The notes beneath the pieces are model-generated. The model was not told the DNA's origin. It ran no database searches and saw only the letters and a program-made list of their open reading frames with translations. This document shows positions 59,497 to 64,000 of a DNA stretch of 64,000 nt, in pieces (position 1 is the stretch's first letter; the number at the start of each line of letters is the position of its first letter). The position numbers and the translations under genes were made by a program. The DNA is from Mariprofundus sp. UBA1536 (GTDB lineage Bacteria > Pseudomonadota > Zetaproteobacteria > Mariprofundales > Mariprofundaceae). The stretch lies in assembly GCA_002323245.1 (NCBI GenBank), contig DCPU01000003.1:1-64000 (forward strand). Reading direction: 5' to 3'.

Positions 59497-60699
59497 ATGA
59501 CTTTAACCATACAAACAAACACTGCAGCCATGACCGCGCTTAAGCATCTCAATATTAATACATCTTCTATGGACAAATCCTTAGAGAAACTTGCATCAGG
59601 CTTCCGCGTCAACAACGCAGCTGATGATGCATCTGGTTTTGCTGTATCATCTAAGTTAGATGCTCAAACCCAACGACTAAAGGCTGCATCTTTGAACGCA
59701 ACTCAGGCTCAGGCCATGACAAAAATGGCGGATGCTGGTGTAAACGAAATCCAAAACATGGTTGTTCGTATTCAAACATTGGCAACCCAGGCTTCATCCG
59801 CAAACAATGCTGGCGAACTTGGCAAATTGGATGCAGAACGCATCAAATTGGAATCAGCCATTGATAAAATTGCCCATAGCTCAAACTACAATGGTGTAAA
59901 TCTCCTCAATGGAATAGATGCCAATATCGCTGGCGCGACAGGCACTGCTGCAACAGGCATTGCCAACCCTGTCCTTTCTGCTCCTGTGACATCGATTGTT
60001 TCCAGCTCAGGCATCTATGAAAATGCAAGTTTTACAGTACATGAAATAGGTTCGGCATATGATTCAGTGACTTCAAACCAAGACTTACTCGATATGAATG
60101 GGGAATTAATTGCAACCGCAGGCACAGAACTTCTTTTGGGCGGTGCCTCAGTCACCATCACACCCAATGGTAGCAACACGACCATCAACTTGGTCGGTGG
60201 TGCTAGTCTTGTCATGCAAGACCAACCCATTCCTGGTGCTGATTTCACTACGTTTGATACCACCGGCGCAACAGCTGGTGTTTCAGCTAAATACACGGCT
60301 GCATTAGCTTTCCAGGTCGGTGCTGATAACACAAGTAACAATCAGATATCTGTGGATTTGACCAATTCGTATACCACAACTGCTTTGGGTCTTGGTGGCG
60401 GTGATTTGACTACACAGGCCAATGCTCAAGCGTACATTGATACTGTAAAAGCGGCTTTGGATACAATCGTGACTCAACGTGCTGACCTTGGCGCAACACA
60501 AAATCAAGTCGCATTTGTTCAAGCCAACCTGGCGACAAGTATTGAGCAAACCACTGCTGCGGTGTCATCCATTCGTGACGCTGACATGGCTTCGGAAATG
60601 GCTGCATTCACTAAGAATCAGATTCTTACCCAAGCCAGCACCACCATGCTCGCACAAGCCAATCAAGCAGCTCAAAATGTGATGACCCTGTTTAGATGA
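59497..60699 (+). CDS. fliC: flagellin
   Basis: A 400-residue flagellin. The conserved N-terminal D0/D1 (QTNTAAMTALKHLNINTSSM, NNAADDASGFAVSSKLDAQT) and C-terminal D1/D0 (SSIRDADMASEMAAFTKNQI, then MLAQANQAAQNVMTLFR) frame a variable middle (about 145-290) of Ser/Thr/Gly-rich beta sequence. It is exported by the flagellar type III system and polymerises into the filament. GGAGG precedes the ATG and a sigma-28 promoter lies upstream. Near-identical end domains are shared with the second flagellin at 62676. Confidence 0.97.
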   Translation: MTLTIQTNTAAMTALKHLNINTSSMDKSLEKLASGFRVNNAADDASGFAVSSKLDAQTQRLKAASLNATQAQAMTKMADAGVNEIQNMVVRIQTLATQASSANNAGELGKLDAERIKLESAIDKIAHSSNYNGVNLLNGIDANIAGATGTAATGIANPVLSAPVTSIVSSSGIYENASFTVHEIGSAYDSVTSNQDLLDMNGELIATAGTELLLGGASVTITPNGSNTTINLVGGASLVMQDQPIPGADFTTFDTTGATAGVSAKYTAALAFQVGADNTSNNQISVDLTNSYTTTALGLGGGDLTTQANAQAYIDTVKAALDTIVTQRADLGATQNQVAFVQANLATSIEQTTAAVSSIRDADMASEMAAFTKNQILTQASTTMLAQANQAAQNVMTLFR

Positions 60700-60717
60700 C
60701 AAACACATATATTTAAT

Positions 60718-60734
60718 TTGGCATCATACTTGCG
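60718..60734 (+). promoter_or_regulatory. sigma-54 promoter of the sulfotransferase gene
   Basis: TTGGCATCATACTTGCG fits the sigma-54 pattern TGGCAC-N5-TTGC with the invariant GG (60720-60721) and GC (60732-60733) ten bases apart. It lies about 40 bases before the TPR-sulfotransferase start, in the gap after the first flagellin. In polar flagellates sigma-54 drives middle flagellar genes. Confidence 0.6.
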
Positions 60735-60773
60735 AATCGCTTCCAACGATGAAGATAAATTGAAGGTGATTGT

Positions 60774-62474
60774 ATGCCAGAAAAAAAACTAGTCTCAAAT
60801 AATAAAAAACGGAAAGTTGCTGAGCTTATGAATTTAGCCAACACTTACTTCAACGAACAAAAATTGAATGAGGCTGGTGGCTTATGTCAGCAAGCGCTTG
60901 AAATTGACCCTCAAAATGGCAATGCGTTTAACACATTGGGATTAATCGCCGTCTCGCTAAAAAAATATACCGCTGCTGAAAGCCTTTACCAACAAGCCTG
61001 CCAATGCGAACCCGGCAATGCATTATACTGGAATAATCTTGGTTCATTATGTGTAACACTCAAACGATTTAAGGAAGCAGAAACACACTTCAATAAAAGC
61101 CTTGATCTAGAACCAGGCCACTACCATGCCTTATCAAACCTTGGCGCATTACTGCTGCAGTTTAATCGCCCTGACATTGCCAAGCTTGCCCTTGAGCAGG
61201 CACTGAAAAAAAAGCCAAACTCGTCCTTAATCCACAACCTGTTAGGCAATGCGTTGGCGCAAACGAATGCACCAGATAGTGCCAATGTTCACTTTAAGAA
61301 GGCTTTGAAAATTAATCCCAAAGAAATGAATGCTCATTACATGCTTGGGCAAAATTATTTCAATGAAGGTCAATTTGAAAAAGCTGAAGAGCACTTTAGG
61401 CAAGAGCTTTATTATTATCCTGAAACAACTGTGTGTTACGAAAGGCTTGTCAAAATGCAGCGATACGACGAAAAAGACAGCAGCAAGCTCGAAAACCTTT
61501 TCCAGCGCCCCGGCCTAAGCATTGAAGATAAGGCAAATGCTGCCTTTGCCCTTGCCCGAATCAAAGAGCTTGAAAAAGATTATGAAGCATCGTTTGCATT
61601 CCTTAACCAAGCCAACATGCTCTATCGTTCAACCTTTACCTACGATATAACACAAGATGCAGGCATGTTCTCCGACTTTAAAACATTTTTTTCAGATGCG
61701 TTTATGCAACAGATTCCGCAACACAATAACCCTGGCCAAACACCCATTTTCATTCTGGGATTGCCGAGGTCAGGCACTTCACTTGTTGAACAAATTATCG
61801 CGGCACACCCGCAAGTTTTTGGATGTGGGGAAGTTGATACTCTTGATATCATTGCTAAGCAGCTTTATCAAAGGGCAAAACAATCAACCGGTGATCAAGC
61901 TTTAAACTTTGCTGAAATACCATGGTCGGAAGCCGCGCAAACATACAGCAACGCCTTAGCAACCCTTACTGATAATACCAAAAGCTATATCACCGACAAA
62001 ACGCCTGCCAACTTCCAATATATTGGCTTTATACATGCCATGTTTCCCGATGCTAAAATCATTCATTGTCATCGCGATAAAATGGATAATGGATTATCCC
62101 TTTATCGCGAAACATTTGCTGGAAAGGCCTACCAATATGCCTATGACCTGGGTGAACTGGGCGAGTACTACGCGCTTTATGAAGATCTCATGAACCACTG
62201 GCGAGACGTATTACCCGTTAATGCCATCTACGAGCTGACTTATGAGAAGCTGGTACAAGAGCCTAAAAGCGAAATACTATCTTTATTAGCATATTGTGGC
62301 CTAGACAGGGATGAAGCTTGCATCAATTTCCATCAAACGACACGTTTGGTCAAAACTGCCAGCGCAGTGCAAGTCAGACAGCCTATCTATGCAACCTCAG
62401 TGCAAGGCTGGTTGCGTTTCGCTTCACAACTGCAACCACTTGCTCAAAAGTTCAACCTTGCAGAAAGAAATTAA
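60774..62474 (+). CDS. TPR-sulfotransferase between the flagellin genes
   Basis: A 566-residue protein: about six TPR-like repeats (residues 15-215, e.g. GNAFNTLGLIAVSLKKYTAA, YWNNLGSLCVTLKRFKEAET) and then a sulfotransferase domain. The PAPS 5'-phosphosulfate loop is ILGLPRSGTSLVEQIIAAHP (about 327-346) and the 3'-phosphate region is near 431-450 (HCHRDKMDNGLSLYRETF). It should transfer sulfate from PAPS to a protein or sugar acceptor. The position between two flagellins and behind a sigma-54 type promoter suggests a flagellar role, possibly sulfation of flagellin or its glycans; the substrate is not shown by sequence. AAGGTG precedes the ATG. Such TPR-sulfotransferases are found in many marine bacteria. 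Confidence 0.9.
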   Translation: MPEKKLVSNNKKRKVAELMNLANTYFNEQKLNEAGGLCQQALEIDPQNGNAFNTLGLIAVSLKKYTAAESLYQQACQCEPGNALYWNNLGSLCVTLKRFKEAETHFNKSLDLEPGHYHALSNLGALLLQFNRPDIAKLALEQALKKKPNSSLIHNLLGNALAQTNAPDSANVHFKKALKINPKEMNAHYMLGQNYFNEGQFEKAEEHFRQELYYYPETTVCYERLVKMQRYDEKDSSKLENLFQRPGLSIEDKANAAFALARIKELEKDYEASFAFLNQANMLYRSTFTYDITQDAGMFSDFKTFFSDAFMQQIPQHNNPGQTPIFILGLPRSGTSLVEQIIAAHPQVFGCGEVDTLDIIAKQLYQRAKQSTGDQALNFAEIPWSEAAQTYSNALATLTDNTKSYITDKTPANFQYIGFIHAMFPDAKIIHCHRDKMDNGLSLYRETFAGKAYQYAYDLGELGEYYALYEDLMNHWRDVLPVNAIYELTYEKLVQEPKSEILSLLAYCGLDRDEACINFHQTTRLVKTASAVQVRQPIYATSVQGWLRFASQLQPLAQKFNLAERN

Positions 62475-62539
62475 TGATAATGAAATTAAATACTTATAAA
62501 ATAAGTGAGCGACACTTAAAAATAATACTTCGCTTTTCC

Positions 62540-62566
62540 TAAAGTTGGCATACGTACCACCGATAG
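62540..62566 (+). promoter_or_regulatory. sigma-28 (FliA) promoter of the second flagellin
   Basis: TAAAGTTG, an 11-base spacer and ACCGATAG match the FliA consensus at 13 of 16 positions. It lies about 110 bases before the second flagellin start, closer to consensus than the promoter of the first. Confidence 0.8.
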
Positions 62567-62675
62567 ATTTAACCAACAGGGAGCACGAAGCACCCTTCAT
62601 ATCAAGCAAGATGCAACGTAACAAGGCATGAGGTCGTTTACGGATATATAAATAAAGTACTACGGAGAGTATATC

Positions 62676-63893
62676 ATGGCACTATCAGTCCAAACCAATA
62701 ACGCGGCAATGACCGCATTGAAACACCTTAACACCAACAACACTGCGATGAACAAATCATTGGAACGCTTATCTTCAGGTTTCCGTGTCAACAACGCAGC
62801 TGATGATGCCTCAGGCTACGCTGTATCTTCAAAATTAGATGCACAAACACAACGTCTGAAAGCAGCATCTTTGAATGCAACACAAGCCCAAGCAATGACA
62901 AAAATGGCTGACGCCGGTGTAAACGAAATCCAAAACATGGTTGTTCGTATTCAAACATTGGCGACCCAAGCTTCTTCAGCAAACAACGCTGGCGAACTTG
63001 GCAAATTGGATGCAGAACGCATCAAATTGGAATCAGCGATTGATAAAATTGCCAACGGCTCAAACTACAACGGTGTAAACTTGCTTAATGGTAAAGATGC
63101 CGCTTCTGCGCTTGTTGCAGGTACTGCAGCTACACTTGCTGGGGCAACACTTCAAGCAGTTGGCGCTACTGCTGTTGGTCTTGTGACCACTGGTGCACCA
63201 ACATTCGCAGAAGCCGCCACATTTACTGTCGTGCAGTCTACTGCTGGTTTGATTACCAGTATTACCGCTGATGTTGCATTAACAAATGCTGCAACTGGCG
63301 CTGCAATTGGTGGTGCCGCTGGCACCAACTTAATCACAGCACAATCAGCTGTAGGTGCGATTACTGTCGGCGGTATGATTTTCACATCTGCAGCTGCTAC
63401 TACAACAGCACCTGCTACAACCACCACTAGCACTACTGCAGCTGCTACTGCTGGTACTGCAGCTACAGCTGCTGGTCAAAGCGCTTATGCAGCAGCACTT
63501 GCGTTCCAAGTAGGTGCGGATAACACAGTCAATAACCAGGTATCTGTGGATTTGACTGCATCTTACGCCACAACTGCTTTGGGTCTTGGTAGCGGCGATT
63601 TGCTAACGCAAGCCAATGCACAAGCATACATTGATACTGCAAAAGCGGCTTTGGATACAATCGTGACTCAACGTGCTGATCTTGGTGCAACACAAAACCA
63701 AGTCGCGTTCGTTCAATCCAACTTGGCAACAAGTATTGAACAAACTACTGCTGCGGTGTCATCCATTCGTGACGCTGACATGGCTTCGGAAATGGCTGCA
63801 TTCACTAAGAATCAGATCCTTACCCAAGCTAGTACTTCAATGTTAGCGCAAGCAAACCAAGCTGCACAAAATGTGATGACTTTGTTCAGATAA
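62676..63893 (+). CDS. fliC: flagellin, second paralogue
   Basis: A 405-residue flagellin whose first about 140 and last about 100 residues are nearly identical to the protein at 59497, while the middle (about 145-270) is different and of low complexity: Ala/Thr/Gly-rich with Thr-Ala runs such as ATTTAPATTTTSTTAAATAG. Ribosome-binding site GGAGAG precedes the ATG. The better sigma-28 promoter and strong downstream terminator suggest it may be the major filament subunit. The exposed, Thr-rich middle is a plausible site for glycosylation or other modification. Confidence 0.97.
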   Translation: MALSVQTNNAAMTALKHLNTNNTAMNKSLERLSSGFRVNNAADDASGYAVSSKLDAQTQRLKAASLNATQAQAMTKMADAGVNEIQNMVVRIQTLATQASSANNAGELGKLDAERIKLESAIDKIANGSNYNGVNLLNGKDAASALVAGTAATLAGATLQAVGATAVGLVTTGAPTFAEAATFTVVQSTAGLITSITADVALTNAATGAAIGGAAGTNLITAQSAVGAITVGGMIFTSAAATTTAPATTTTSTTAAATAGTAATAAGQSAYAAALAFQVGADNTVNNQVSVDLTASYATTALGLGSGDLLTQANAQAYIDTAKAALDTIVTQRADLGATQNQVAFVQSNLATSIEQTTAAVSSIRDADMASEMAAFTKNQILTQASTSMLAQANQAAQNVMTLFR

Positions 63894-63913
63894 CAGAGCC
63901 TAAAGCTTAAAGA

Positions 63914-63944
63914 CCTCCCCAGTGTTGTATTGATGCTGGGGAGG
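63914..63944 (+). terminator. stem-loop terminator after the second flagellin
   Basis: CCTCCCCAG and CTGGGGAGG form a perfect 9-bp stem around a 13-base loop, 20 bases after the flagellin stop. Only a short ATTTAA follows, so it may also serve as an mRNA-stabilising hairpin. It is flanked on both sides by a TAAAGCTTAAA-like repeat. Confidence 0.7.
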
Positions 63945-63980
63945 ATTTAAAGCTTAAAAATTCTAAGAAGGAGGTTAGTC

Positions 63981-64000
63981 ATGGACACCACAATCAGCAA
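63981..64000 (+). CDS. start of the next gene (truncated by window end)
   Basis: AAGGAGG followed after six bases by ATG at 63981 opens a frame reading MDTTIS at the window edge. The position after flagellin is commonly occupied by flaG and fliD, so flaG is a fair guess, but six residues cannot prove it. Confidence 0.6.

Noticed and set aside
60015..60607. minus-strand open frames inside the first flagellin
   Set aside because: Antisense shadows of conserved flagellin coding; no starts or homology.
1..64000. tRNA, rRNA, CRISPR array or complete insertion sequence
   Set aside because: All intergenic gaps were read; none contains a cloverleaf, regularly spaced repeats or a transposase.

Overview
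The window is chromosomal DNA of a Gram-negative, flagellated proteobacterium. The Gram-negative evidence is outer-membrane barrel proteins, lipobox lipoproteins, OMPLA, FadL and type II secretion pseudopilins. The polar-flagellum style evidence is two flagellins with sigma-28 type promoters and a sigma-54 type promoter between them. Gene content (short-form HisG, NnrS, aerobic HemF-like protein, class III adenylate cyclases, a Fur box) would fit a Zetaproteobacterium or a related marine lineage, but that is a guess from gene style. By eye the DNA is AT-leaning throughout, except for a clearly GC-richer patch at about 14.1-15.7 kb. I found no tRNA, rRNA, CRISPR array or intact insertion sequence.

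Layout. 0-2 kb: short direct repeats, then a hipBA-type toxin-antitoxin pair and a small CPXCG protein. 2-7.6 kb: a DMT transporter, an unknown membrane protein, a Rossmann oxidoreductase, two adjacent genes each broken by a single-base homopolymer frameshift (bicupin, pldA), and an unknown exported protein behind a Fur box. 7.6-13.7 kb: DUF1304, a large acidic SPOR protein, GNAT, YajD, NnrS and a sodium:solute symporter. 13.8-15.7 kb: a decaying, GC-rich arsenite-efflux (ACR3) island with a degenerate periplasmic gene and a truncated neighbour. 15.8-23.3 kb: minus-strand housekeeping (aroC, fabI, hisHBCDG, murA).

23.5-31.3 kb: dapD and dapC, the succinylase branch of diaminopimelate synthesis, bracket the most interesting block. 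It encodes a coiled-coil protein, a membrane protein with a predicted Roadblock/longin-like cytoplasmic domain and five BON-like repeats, a Ras-like small GTPase, a class III adenylate cyclase, a CRP-type regulator with a CRP-like site in its own upstream region, and a lone receiver protein. I read this as a GTPase-to-cAMP signalling module.

31.3-52.4 kb: argH, bioB, a volA-fadL type lipid-scavenging pair, a divergent hemF, glmU-glmS, a Sel1 protein, a large SWIM/SNF2 helicase, ispG, a TPR lipoprotein with a HAMP adenylate cyclase, and an ECF sigma/anti-sigma pair downstream of an outer-membrane protein and a strong terminator. 53.4-59.3 kb: HDOD and EAL-HDOD signalling proteins, a YqaA-type protein, lspA, ferredoxin, gmk, gspH-gspG, yidD and trxA. 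59.4-64 kb: a flagellar region with two flagellin paralogues flanking a TPR-sulfotransferase, which could modify flagellin or another flagellar or surface substrate.
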